Assembly (NCBI GenBank): GCA_964644465.1
Contig: CAZXVU010000054.1
Location: 1-13,296 of the forward strand
Length of the DNA: 13,296 nt
Direction: 5' to 3'
From: CAZXVU01 sp964644465
GTDB taxonomy: Bacteria; Chlamydiota; Chlamydiia; Chlamydiales; SM23-39
Part shown: piece by piece, positions 1 to 6,962 of the stretch
Numbering within the stretch: the first letter of the stretch is position 1
Layout: every line of letters begins with the position of its first letter
The notes under the pieces: model-generated
What the model was told of the DNA's origin: nothing
Databases searched by the model: none
The model's input: the letters and a program-made list of their open reading frames with translations, nothing else
Translations under genes and position numbers: made by a program

Positions 1-997
1 CTTTCAAATGTTTTTCGATGGGATTTAACGCCCCCGCTGCATCTGTATTGCTTCCATAGAGAAGTCCCTCTTTGACAGTAACTGTATTGATGGCGCCAAT
101 GGCTTTGGCCTTCAGATCGATTTTATCCATAAAGGGAATGATCAATTCTTTCAGAGGAATCGTTACGCTAAGCCCATAAAAAGGAAGCCGTTTGAACAAC
201 GTGAAAAAAGGAGCAATCTCATCTTGGCGCAATCTCATCTTAATGTAGACCGCGTTCTCCTTCCCGAATGCTTTATTGTGGTAGAGATCTCCGGGACTTT
301 GTTCGACAGGATCGCCAATCAGGGCATAGATATGTGTTTTCCGGTTGAGTTTGGGAAAATGGAAAATTTCATGGAGCATTTTTAAGCTGTACCGGTGAAG
401 AGCAGGGTCTTCATCTTCCATAAAAGAATAATCGATGCAGCTGCCGACAATGGGTCCGATGATGCGGGAAGGTTTCCCGAATTCTCCCATCGACATCGTA
501 GCTAGAGGAATTTTGGAAGAGTGTTCCTGCGTAAAGGCCATCAATCGCAGCATATCGATCGTAGAATTGGCCTTTACAGCGATTTTGAAGATGGCAAAAT
601 GGGGATTCTTCTTCAAAAGCGCTTCCAGATCTTCTGGAGTCTCTTCAAAATTATGATAGGAGCCGATCAATTTGATTTTTGGGAATTTTTTTGCGATCCG
701 TTCGATGAACGCAGGATCGGTATCCGCTTCAATATCGCAATAAGCCGGATGTAGAGTTAGGAGCTGCTCTATCTTCTGGAGCCTTTCTGTTTCTCCGATC
801 TTCCTCGCTCCCCCTTGTTCTTTTTTACGGAATGTAAAAACTAAGGGAAGGTCTGAATGGATTTCTCCCAACCGAGAGAGTGCCTCTTCCTGAAAATAGT
901 CGAGGCGCAGCTCAAAGCCCTCCACATAGGGGCGCGCCCGTTTCATTTCTGCAAGCGCTTCCTCAATTGTGGGAACAGTGATACACCCTAAGAGCAC
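1..997 (-). CDS. aroDE: Bifunctional 3-dehydroquinate dehydratase / shikimate dehydrogenase (AroDE), 3' end outside the window
   Basis: Encodes 332 residues before the left edge. Residues 1-215 form a type I 3-dehydroquinate dehydratase domain, with the Schiff-base lysine in FKIAV (K138) and the catalytic histidine in GSYH (H115). From about residue 222 a shikimate dehydrogenase domain begins: GDPVEQSPGDLYHN, then VTIPLKE with the catalytic lysine K283, then NTDAAG. Together they convert 3-dehydroquinate to shikimate on the way to chorismate. This domain order is the chlamydial (and plant) AroDE; chlamydial proteins are about 480 residues, so roughly a third is missing. No ATG fits the fold: the ATG at 946 would remove the first beta strand. 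GTG at 997 gives MLLGCITVPT, matching the usual start, but has no clear Shine-Dalgarno sequence. A palindromic element (1002-1176) abuts this start and may have replaced the original leader. Probably cotranscribed with aroF. Confidence 0.9.
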   Translation of the reverse strand, partial: MLLGCITVPTIEEALAEMKRARPYVEGFELRLDYFQEEALSRLGEIHSDLPLVFTFRKKEQGGARKIGETERLQKIEQLLTLHPAYCDIEADTDPAFIERIAKKFPKIKLIGSYHNFEETPEDLEALLKKNPHFAIFKIAVKANSTIDMLRLMAFTQEHSSKIPLATMSMGEFGKPSRIIGPIVGSCIDYSFMEDEDPALHRYSLKMLHEIFHFPKLNRKTHIYALIGDPVEQSPGDLYHNKAFGKENAVYIKMRLRQDEIAPFFTLFKRLPFYGLSVTIPLKELIIPFMDKIDLKAKAIGAINTVTVKEGLLYGSNTDAAGALNPIEKHLK

Positions 998-1001
998 GAC
1001 A

Positions 1002-1176
1002 TATACCCAAATAACCTCAAAACTTGGTTTCTGACGGCGTCGGGCAGCCACTGCCTTCGAGATCCGCCTGCATCGCTAAACTTTTTAAGTTTAGCTGCTT
1101 CGGCACCGGCTTCGCCTGACTCGAATTCAGGGCGCCTCCTTGTCATATTCCCAAATTTTGAATTCATTTGGGTATA
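1002..1176. repeat. Palindromic element 1 across the aroF/aroDE junction (about 175 bp)
   Basis: The outermost 11 bases are exact inverted copies: TATACCCAAAT at 1002-1012 and ATTTGGGTATA at 1166-1176. The centre is a perfect hairpin, GCTAAACTT-TTT-AAGTTTAGC, at 1075-1095. The arms between remain recognisably complementary (for example CTCAAAACTTGG against the reverse complement of the segment near 1150-1163, and TTCGAG on both sides), with small gaps. The left end stops five bases before the aroDE start, and the right end provides the final codons and stop of aroF (stop at 1164-1166). On the minus strand it also carries a 52-codon open frame (988-1146). As RNA it would fold into a long stem and could act as a partial terminator or stability element between the two genes. 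I infer that it is an inserted repeat. Confidence 0.75.
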
Positions 1177-2168
1177 ACTGCCTTATGAATCACTTTAAGC
1201 TGCTCCATCATTTTTGCAAACGTTGCAGGACAAATTGTCTGCTGGGCATCAGTGAGAGCCTTATCTGGGTCTGGGTGCATTTCGACAATCACTCCATCGG
1301 CTCCCGCAGCGATCGACGCTCTGGCCATCGGCAATACAAGAGAACGGAGGCCTGTGCCATGAGAAGGATCGACCAGGATCGGCAAGTGGGTCAATTCTCG
1401 CAATGCAGGAACCGCGTTCAGATCAAGCGTATTCCTCGTATAGGTTTCAAACGTCCGGATGCCTCTTTCGCAAAGAATGACATTCGGGTTGCCAGCGCTA
1501 ATGATGTATTCCGCAGCTAAGAGAAGATCTTGATAGGTCGCCGCAAATCCCCGTTTCAGAAGGACCGGATTTTTCACACGGCCTAATTCTTTCAGCAAGG
1601 AAAAGTTGTGCATATTCCGGGCGCCGATCTGCAAAATGTCCGCATATTTTGCGACCGTTGCGATCTGGCTAGCATCCATCACTTCAGAAACAGTAATGAG
1701 ACCATATTTTTCTCCCGCTTCTTTCAAGATTTTGAGGCCTTCTTCTTCCATGCCTTGAAATTCATACGGAGAAGTGCGGGGCTTATATGCACCGCCACGC
1801 AAAGCCTGGGCTCCCGAAGCTGCCGCAATTTTCGCGCATTCTTCAATTTGCTCTTTCGATTCTATGGAACATGGACCTGCAATGACAAAAAGCTCGCCGC
1901 CTCCGATTTTTTTTCCTTTCAGCTCAATGATTGTCGGTGTGCCTTTCGAGGCTTTGCTGGCGAGTTTGAACTTTTCTTTCAAAGGAAGCACTTTTTCCAC
2001 ATGAGGCAGTTTTGCAAAATCCTCTGGACGCACTAATTTATCGACACCCTTTACTAAGGCAAGCCTTCTTTCTGTTTGACGGGCCACTTGAAAGCCCATT
2101 TCCTGCAACCGGCGGACCAGTTCAAACTGTTCCTGTTCGGTGGTCATAGATTCTAGTTCGAGGATCAT
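1164..2168 (-). CDS. aroF: 3-deoxy-7-phosphoheptulonate (DAHP) synthase, Thermotoga-like type with N-terminal regulatory domain
   Basis: 334 residues. Condenses phosphoenolpyruvate and erythrose 4-phosphate, the entry step of the shikimate pathway. Residues 1-70 look like the small ferredoxin-like (ACT-like) regulatory domain of Thermotoga-type enzymes (about 338 residues). The TIM barrel follows, with AGPCSIES (97-104, metal-ligand cysteine C100), RGGAYKPRTSPY (124-135), LLKRG (203-207), DPSH (267-270) and EMHP (296-299). The start codon overlaps the trpA stop as ATGA, so it is the last gene of the tightly coupled trp cluster. Placing DAHP synthase here ties precursor supply to the TrpR-controlled operon. 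The N-terminal domain suggests allosteric feedback, but the effector cannot be read from sequence. The last codons and the stop lie in the terminal repeat of palindromic element 1, so the original C-terminus may have been altered. The symbol aroF is a choice; aroG or aroA would be used for the same family. Confidence 0.95.
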   Translation of the reverse strand: MILELESMTTEQEQFELVRRLQEMGFQVARQTERRLALVKGVDKLVRPEDFAKLPHVEKVLPLKEKFKLASKASKGTPTIIELKGKKIGGGELFVIAGPCSIESKEQIEECAKIAAASGAQALRGGAYKPRTSPYEFQGMEEEGLKILKEAGEKYGLITVSEVMDASQIATVAKYADILQIGARNMHNFSLLKELGRVKNPVLLKRGFAATYQDLLLAAEYIISAGNPNVILCERGIRTFETYTRNTLDLNAVPALRELTHLPILVDPSHGTGLRSLVLPMARASIAAGADGVIVEMHPDPDKALTDAQQTICPATFAKMMEQLKVIHKAVIPK

Positions 2169-2902
2169 GGTTTTATCTCTTTTGCTATTTGTTTTATATT
2201 GAGCCCCTTCTCGATCCCATCGATGAACGTCGATCCGACGACAAAGCCATCGGCTTCTTTTAACACGGCTTCAGCCGTTGTTCGATTCGAGATTCCGAAA
2301 CCAACAGCGATCGGCAGATGGCTTTGTGTTCGGATCTGGGAAATTTTTTCTGCGAAATCTTCAGGAAGCGCGCTGCGCGCGCCTGTCGTTCCTTTGCGGC
2401 ATGCGTAGTAGAGAAAGCCGCTGCCAGCTTGGCTGATTTGAGCGATCCTATCCACGGGAGTTGAAGGAGCAATGACGAAAATGGGATCTAAGCCAATTTG
2501 TTTGCAAAGATCTCTATACTCACCAGCTTCTTCAAGCGGCAAATCAACCACCAACACCCCATCAGCGCCAGCCTTTTTCGCTTTCGCCAGGAACCCTTTT
2601 AAATCGCGCTGGATTGGATTCAGGTAGGTAAACAAGATCAACGGAGTCTCAGTCTCTTTTCGAAGCTCTGAAACGAGATGAAGGGTCTTTTCAAGGGTCA
2701 TTCCTGCATCTAATGAACGTTTCATCGCTCTCTGAATGGTAGGGCCATCAGCGATGGGATCAGAAAACGGGATCCCTATTTCTAAAAGATCGACGCCTCC
2801 TTCAATCAAATCGAGGAAGTGTTGTTTGGAATTCCCATCGCCGGCAGTCAAATAGCCGATAAAGAGTTTCTTTTTGGCAAATGCATTAGTTATGCGCGAC
2901 AT
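2165..2902 (-). CDS. trpA: Tryptophan synthase alpha subunit
   Basis: 245 residues, slightly shorter than the usual 250-270. Cleaves indole-3-glycerol phosphate to indole and glyceraldehyde 3-phosphate, passing indole to TrpB. The catalytic pair is visible in LLEIGIPFSDPIADGP: glutamate E41 and aspartate D52. Also present are FTYLNP, VVDLPLEE and KGTTGAR, where many relatives have GVTGAR. An upstream in-frame ATG at 3022 exists, but the ATG at 2902 is chosen: it gives the family N-terminus (MSRITNAFAKKK) and has AAAGGAG seven bases upstream. With this start the gene overlaps the end of the trpF-trpB fusion by 17 bases, and it ends in an ATGA overlap with aroF. Both suggest translational coupling and roughly matched synthesis of the alpha and beta subunits. 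Confidence 0.96.
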   Translation of the reverse strand: MSRITNAFAKKKLFIGYLTAGDGNSKQHFLDLIEGGVDLLEIGIPFSDPIADGPTIQRAMKRSLDAGMTLEKTLHLVSELRKETETPLILFTYLNPIQRDLKGFLAKAKKAGADGVLVVDLPLEEAGEYRDLCKQIGLDPIFVIAPSTPVDRIAQISQAGSGFLYYACRKGTTGARSALPEDFAEKISQIRTQSHLPIAVGFGISNRTTAEAVLKEADGFVVGSTFIDGIEKGLNIKQIAKEIKP

Positions 2903-4772
2903 GGGCCAGCTCCTTTTCAAAAAGTCTTGGAAGATCCTTGTCGCCTCTACCAGATAGATTGACAAGTACGATCGCATCTTTGGGCAATGTTGGTGCGATG
3001 CGCATGAGATAGCCCAGTGCATGGGAAGACTCTAGCGCGGGAATAATCCCTTCGGTTTTAGCAAGTAGCTGAAAAGCAGACAGGGCCTCTTCATCGCTGC
3101 AAACATCGTAGGTAGCTCTTAGTTTTTGATATAAATCGGCATGCTGCGGCCCTACAGCCGGATAATCAAGACCGGCTGAAATCGAATGAGTATTGGATAC
3201 TTGGCCATTGTCATCTTGAAGCAAGTAGGTATAAGTTCCATGAAGAACTCCGGGGCTTCCTTCTTGGAAACGGGCGGCATGGTTGCCCAGCCCTTTCCCT
3301 TTTCCTCCTGCTTCTACTCCAACGAGCTGGACAGGATCATTGAGATAGGCTGAAAAAAGCCCAATTGCATTAGAGCCTCCGCCAACGCACGCGATTGCGA
3401 GATCGGGATCTCGCCCTATTCTTTCGCGCAGTTGTTCTTTGGCCTCTTTCCCAATAATCTGTTGGAATTCGGCGACCATTTCTGGAAAAGGAGACGGCCC
3501 TAATGCGGAACCAAGACAATAGTGTGTTGTTTCAAAACTTTCCGCCCAATCGCGCAGGGCTTCGTTCACGGCATCTTTGAGAGTGGCGGAACCTTGAGTA
3601 ACTGGGATGACTTTTGCACCGAGGAGGCGCATTTTTGCAACATTCGGCGCTTGCCGTTCGATATCGGTCTGCCCCATGTAGATGACGCATTCCAATCCAA
3701 AAAGAGCGCAAGCTGTCGCAGTGGCAACGCCATGCTGGCCAGCTCCAGTTTCGGCGATGATCCGGGTCTTGCCCATGAGTTTCGCTAAGAGGCATTGGCC
3801 AATGGCATTATTGATTTTATGAGCTCCAGTGTGGAGTAGATCTTCCCGTTTCAGAAAAATCCTGGGACCTCCACACGGAGCGACGTTTGGTTCTGTGAAT
3901 TTTGGCGGCAAGATTTTTTGTCCCAGTGCGTTGCGGAGGGCGAAGCAAACTTGGGAAAGTTTGCGAGACTGAGCGGAGCGCTGGGGCGAAAAAGATGCCG
4001 ATGAAAATTTACTAGACCTGACGTTGGTTCGTGTAATTGCAGCAGCAAAATGAGGGACTTCGGTCAGCGCAGTGGGACGTCCCGCATAATTTTTCAGAGT
4101 ATCGGTGAATTGTTTTTGAAATGAACCGCTTTTGCCGATCGTCCGATAGGCTTTTGACAATTCCTGCAGAGGAGTAGCGAGAAGTTCAGGTACATATCTT
4201 CCTCCGAATTTGCCAAAGCGCCCTTTCGTCTTTTCCAAAAAGGCGGCGATCTTCATTGTATCTTTCCGTCCTCGTGTTATTTCCACGCCGGAAGAAACGT
4301 CAACGCCATGAGGGGTGAATTGATCCATTTTCTCTTGAACATTTTCGCAAGTGAGTCCGCCCGCGATGAAGAAGCGGAAATCTTTTGGATCTTCAAAATG
4401 CCTCTCAAAGAGGAGGAAATCGCGATCTGGTTTCAAACTTTTGGGAAGAGCCTTTCCATCTGGGACATAAATTTTGCAAATGTGAGAGGGAAGGGCATCG
4501 CAGTTTTTTCTGGGGATCTCTCCATGCAACTGGACGGTTTTGAGCTTTAGCGCCTCGATGATAGAGAGCATTTGTTCGAGGGTCTCATCGGCGAATACCG
4601 CAACAGGCTCAGCGCCCATTTCGCGCACGGCCGCTGCAATCGCTTTCGCTGTTTCAAGATCGATAGCCCGAGGAGATACTTTGGAAAACAAGAGACCGAT
4701 AAAATCTGCCCCATTTTCCACCGCTAAGCGAGCTGTGTTTACATCTGTCAATCCGCAAATTTTAACGAGCAT
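2886..4772 (-). CDS. trpFB: Fused phosphoribosylanthranilate isomerase (TrpF) - tryptophan synthase beta chain (TrpB), with an in-frame palindromic insertion
   Basis: 628 residues in one frame. Residues 1-184 are TrpF (KICGLT with catalytic C6, IAGGL 136-140, DVSSGVE 158-164), converting phosphoribosylanthranilate to CdRP. This domain is short: the stretch 117-135 lacks the GGTG-x-FDW loop and an obvious catalytic aspartate. Residues 185-628 are TrpB, which joins indole and serine: GRFGKFGGRYVPE at its start, PLP lysine K319 in HTGAHK, catalytic E341 in AETGAGQHG, GGGSNAIG at 464-471 and SGRGDKD near the end. Compared with E. coli TrpB there are about 55 extra residues between GRPTAL (231-236) and LKRED (307-311). 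The extra segment, 247-300, coincides exactly with a 162-bp palindrome. The gene overlaps trpDC by 11 bases and trpA by 17. TrpB catalytic residues are intact, so activity is likely if the insert is tolerated as a surface loop; TrpF activity is less certain. Confidence 0.95.
   Translation of the reverse strand: MLVKICGLTDVNTARLAVENGADFIGLLFSKVSPRAIDLETAKAIAAAVREMGAEPVAVFADETLEQMLSIIEALKLKTVQLHGEIPRKNCDALPSHICKIYVPDGKALPKSLKPDRDFLLFERHFEDPKDFRFFIAGGLTCENVQEKMDQFTPHGVDVSSGVEITRGRKDTMKIAAFLEKTKGRFGKFGGRYVPELLATPLQELSKAYRTIGKSGSFQKQFTDTLKNYAGRPTALTEVPHFAAAITRTNVRSSKFSSASFSPQRSAQSRKLSQVCFALRNALGQKILPPKFTEPNVAPCGGPRIFLKREDLLHTGAHKINNAIGQCLLAKLMGKTRIIAETGAGQHGVATATACALFGLECVIYMGQTDIERQAPNVAKMRLLGAKVIPVTQGSATLKDAVNEALRDWAESFETTHYCLGSALGPSPFPEMVAEFQQIIGKEAKEQLRERIGRDPDLAIACVGGGSNAIGLFSAYLNDPVQLVGVEAGGKGKGLGNHAARFQEGSPGVLHGTYTYLLQDDNGQVSNTHSISAGLDYPAVGPQHADLYQKLRATYDVCSDEEALSAFQLLAKTEGIIPALESSHALGYLMRIAPTLPKDAIVLVNLSGRGDKDLPRLFEKELAHVAHN
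3873..4034. repeat. Palindromic element 2, in-frame insertion in trpB (162 bp, 54 codons)
   Basis: The segment is an imperfect full-length palindrome centred near 3954. The apex is GCAAACTT (3945-3952), loop GGGA, then AAGTTTGC (3957-3964). The termini are ACACG (3873-3877) and CGTGT (4030-4034). The outer 31 bases of the two arms align without gaps at 22 of 31 positions, and six of the nine mismatches are transitions, which would often leave G-U pairs in RNA. Its limits match codons 247-300 of trpFB, the stretch absent from normal TrpB; joining AAI directly to GGPRIFLKRED restores the usual spacing. The length is a multiple of three and the coding frame has no stop. It encodes a serine-, lysine-, arginine- and glutamine-rich peptide. 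Near-identical GAACCAACGTC and GAACCAAACGTC also occur near each end in direct orientation. Confidence 0.85.
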
Positions 4773-6396
4773 GGCACATCCTCAAAGTTGATAAAAATGC
4801 CAGAGGATCTTCGGCCCGCGTCAGCATCTCTCCGACGAGGATCGCTTCAAATCCCAGATTTCTTACATGTTCTGCATCTTCTGGAGTGCGGATTCCCGAT
4901 TCGGCAATCCGGACGAGGTAAGAAGGGATTTTTTCGATCACTTCTGCATAGATCTCCGGATGCATCGTAAAGTCTTTTAAATTGCGCTGGTTCACGCCAA
5001 TGATTTCAGCACCTGAATCCAAAGCGATCGCTAACTCTGCTTCGTTATGGATTTCCACAAGGGCCTCTAACCCGAATTTACGCGCTTCCAACACCATTTC
5101 TTTCGTTCTGTCGCCCAAATACGCGACGATCAAAAGAACTGCATCGGCGCCTGCTTCCGCAGCTTCCTGAATCTGCTTTGGCTCTGTGAGAAAATCTTTG
5201 CGCAAGATGGGAACTGAAGTGTGCGCTAAGGTTTTGGAAACCTTTTTCAAATCCTCTATAGAGCCTCCAAAAGCTTCCGCTGTCAAGACGGAGATCGCCG
5301 CAGCGCCCCCCTTCACATACAAAGAGGCTCTCTCTGCAGAATCAGGTATTTCTCCAATGTGTCCAGCAGAAGGAGATTTCCTCTTCACTTCCGCAATGAT
5401 GGCAAAGGGATTTCTTCGAATGGCTTCTTTCAAGCTCTTCTTTTTTCCGAGCAGCTTTTCTCTGACAATCTGCACCCCTTCGTCAATGGTTCTCGCTGGA
5501 CCGTAGAGAAAAAGGGCAACTCCTGCATTTAAGATCAAAGTGTCCGTAATCGATGTAGGAATTCCGCTCAGGGCTTTTTTCAGAATGGCCGCATTCAATG
5601 CTGCATCGCCCCCTTTTAGATCATCTAACGTGCATTTTTTCAGGCCGTATGTTTCCGGTTCTATCCGGATTGTTTCTAAACCGTCTTGAGTGACTAGGAT
5701 CGCATCCATGGGGCCCATGCAGGTCAACTCATCAGTTCCGTTTCCGTGAAAGACCAGAGAGCGTTTTGTGCCGAGCTGGAAAAGAACTTCTGCGATCGGT
5801 TGCACAAGCTTAGGATCAAAGACGCCGATCTGCATATGATCGATGCCGGCTGGATTTAAAAGCGGGCCGATTAAATTGAAGGCAGTTGGAATTTTGAGTC
5901 CGCTGCGGATAGGACGCACTTTTTGCAGTGCGGGATGATAGTCTGGAGCGAAACAAAAGCCAAAGGCTGTTTTTCGGATGCTCTCTTGCAGCTCTTCAGG
6001 AGTTAAATGAATGTTGTATCCCATCGCTTCCAATACATCCGCAGATCCTGACTGGGAAGAAACGGCGCGATTGCCATGCTTGACCACTGGGATGCCGCAG
6101 AAAGCTGCGAGTAGCGCAGATCCGGTGGACAGATTCACAGTTCCAGCGCCATCTCCACCTGATCCTACGATATCTAAGACGGGGCGGTCTAATATCAAAG
6201 TTCTCGCCTGAGAGCGTAAAGCCCGTACAAGGCCAAGAAGTTCTTGGGCCGTTTCTTTTTTGGCGCGCAGCAAAGCGAGGAAAGCCGCTGTTTGCGCAGG
6301 ATCTGCGCTGTTCATCATTTCCATCGCTGCTGAGAAAGTATCTTTTTCAGAGAGATCTTTTCCTTGAATGAGCTGTTCGATGCAATTCTTTAACAT
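4762..6396 (-). CDS. trpDC: Fused anthranilate phosphoribosyltransferase (TrpD) - indole-3-glycerol phosphate synthase (TrpC)
   Basis: 544 residues in one frame. Residues 1 to about 325 are TrpD, which transfers phosphoribose from PRPP to anthranilate: GSGGDG (78-83), KHGNR (106-110), FNLIGPLLNP (173-182) and the magnesium-binding pair D222-E223. From about 329 the protein is TrpC, which closes CdRP to indole-3-glycerol phosphate: AEVKRKSPS with E336 and K338, LRKDF with K400, VEIH with E448, GVNQRNL with N469, and ESG with E499-S500. All classical IGPS active-site residues are present. The junction is compact: the last TrpD helix (about 307-328) runs straight into the first TrpC beta strand, so the usual 45 or so N-terminal TrpC residues (helix alpha-0) are mostly absent or supplied by TrpD. 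The gene starts seven bases inside trpG and ends 11 bases inside trpFB. TrpD and TrpC are adjacent but separate genes in many operons. Confidence 0.95.
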   Translation of the reverse strand: MLKNCIEQLIQGKDLSEKDTFSAAMEMMNSADPAQTAAFLALLRAKKETAQELLGLVRALRSQARTLILDRPVLDIVGSGGDGAGTVNLSTGSALLAAFCGIPVVKHGNRAVSSQSGSADVLEAMGYNIHLTPEELQESIRKTAFGFCFAPDYHPALQKVRPIRSGLKIPTAFNLIGPLLNPAGIDHMQIGVFDPKLVQPIAEVLFQLGTKRSLVFHGNGTDELTCMGPMDAILVTQDGLETIRIEPETYGLKKCTLDDLKGGDAALNAAILKKALSGIPTSITDTLILNAGVALFLYGPARTIDEGVQIVREKLLGKKKSLKEAIRRNPFAIIAEVKRKSPSAGHIGEIPDSAERASLYVKGGAAAISVLTAEAFGGSIEDLKKVSKTLAHTSVPILRKDFLTEPKQIQEAAEAGADAVLLIVAYLGDRTKEMVLEARKFGLEALVEIHNEAELAIALDSGAEIIGVNQRNLKDFTMHPEIYAEVIEKIPSYLVRIAESGIRTPEDAEHVRNLGFEAILVGEMLTRAEDPLAFLSTLRMCHAR

Positions 6397-6962
6397 TTGC
6401 AGATCTCCAAAAAGTTTTTCAGTAGGGTCTTCCCTTCGGGCGTTAAGATCGATTCAGGATGAAATTGGACCCCGAAAATGGGGTGAGTTTTATGAGACAT
6501 GGCCATAATCAGCCCTTTCGGCGTCTCAGCATCCACAACCAAATCCGATGGCAATCCCTCTTTTTCTACGAGAAGGGAGTGATATCTGCCCGCTTTGAAA
6601 GGAAGAGGCATTCCTTTGAATAGTTTTTTACGCGTATGGAAGATCAGGCTCTCTTTGCCATGAAGGATCTCAGAGCTCCGATTCACTTTTCCCCCGTAGG
6701 CCAGGCCCATTGCCTGATGGCCCAAACACACTCCCAAGATAGGGATTGTCGGTCCGAATTTCCGGATCACATCTAAGCAAATCCCCGCATCTTCGGGACG
6801 GCCGGGACCTGGAGAAATGATGATCCCATTAGGATTCAGCGCTTCGATCCCCTCAAGTGTAATTTGATCGTTCCGGATGACTTTTACATTCCGATGCATT
6901 TCTGCAATGGCTTGATACAGGTTGAACGTAAAACTATCGTAGTTGTCGATGATGAGTATCAT
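6390..6962 (-). CDS. trpG: Anthranilate synthase glutamine amidotransferase subunit
   Basis: 190 residues, the normal length for a stand-alone class I glutamine amidotransferase subunit. It hydrolyses glutamine and channels ammonia to TrpE for anthranilate formation. Visible motifs are IIDNYDSFTFNL at the N-terminus, ISPGPGRPEDAG (49-60), the nucleophile cysteine C79 in GVCLGHQ, and the H168-x-E170 pair in VQFHPES. The start overlaps the trpE stop as ATGA, as expected for the two subunits of one heteromeric complex, and its own stop overlaps the trpDC start by seven bases. PabA of folate synthesis belongs to the same family, and some bacteria share one subunit between the pathways; the position between trpE and trpD makes the tryptophan role firm but does not rule out sharing. 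Confidence 0.96.
   Translation of the reverse strand: MILIIDNYDSFTFNLYQAIAEMHRNVKVIRNDQITLEGIEALNPNGIIISPGPGRPEDAGICLDVIRKFGPTIPILGVCLGHQAMGLAYGGKVNRSSEILHGKESLIFHTRKKLFKGMPLPFKAGRYHSLLVEKEGLPSDLVVDAETPKGLIMAMSHKTHPIFGVQFHPESILTPEGKTLLKNFLEICKC

Noticed and set aside
1140..2036. Long plus-strand open frames opposite aroF
   Set aside because: They are antisense to strongly conserved DAHP synthase sequence, with no ribosome binding sites or recognisable domains.
2903..3022. Upstream in-frame extension of trpA to an ATG at 3022
   Set aside because: It lies entirely inside the TrpB coding region and has no TrpA similarity; the ATG at 2902 has AAAGGAG in place and matches the family start.
3882..4030. 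GAACCAACGTC / GAACCAAACGTC as a target-site duplication
   Set aside because: The copies lie inside the palindrome rather than outside its ends, and excision between them would still leave TrpB about eight residues too long; the ACACG ends fit better.
3851..4048. Alternative minus-strand frame of 65 codons across palindromic element 2
   Set aside because: It is a shadow frame within trpB; conserved TrpB sequence continues on both sides in the trpB frame.
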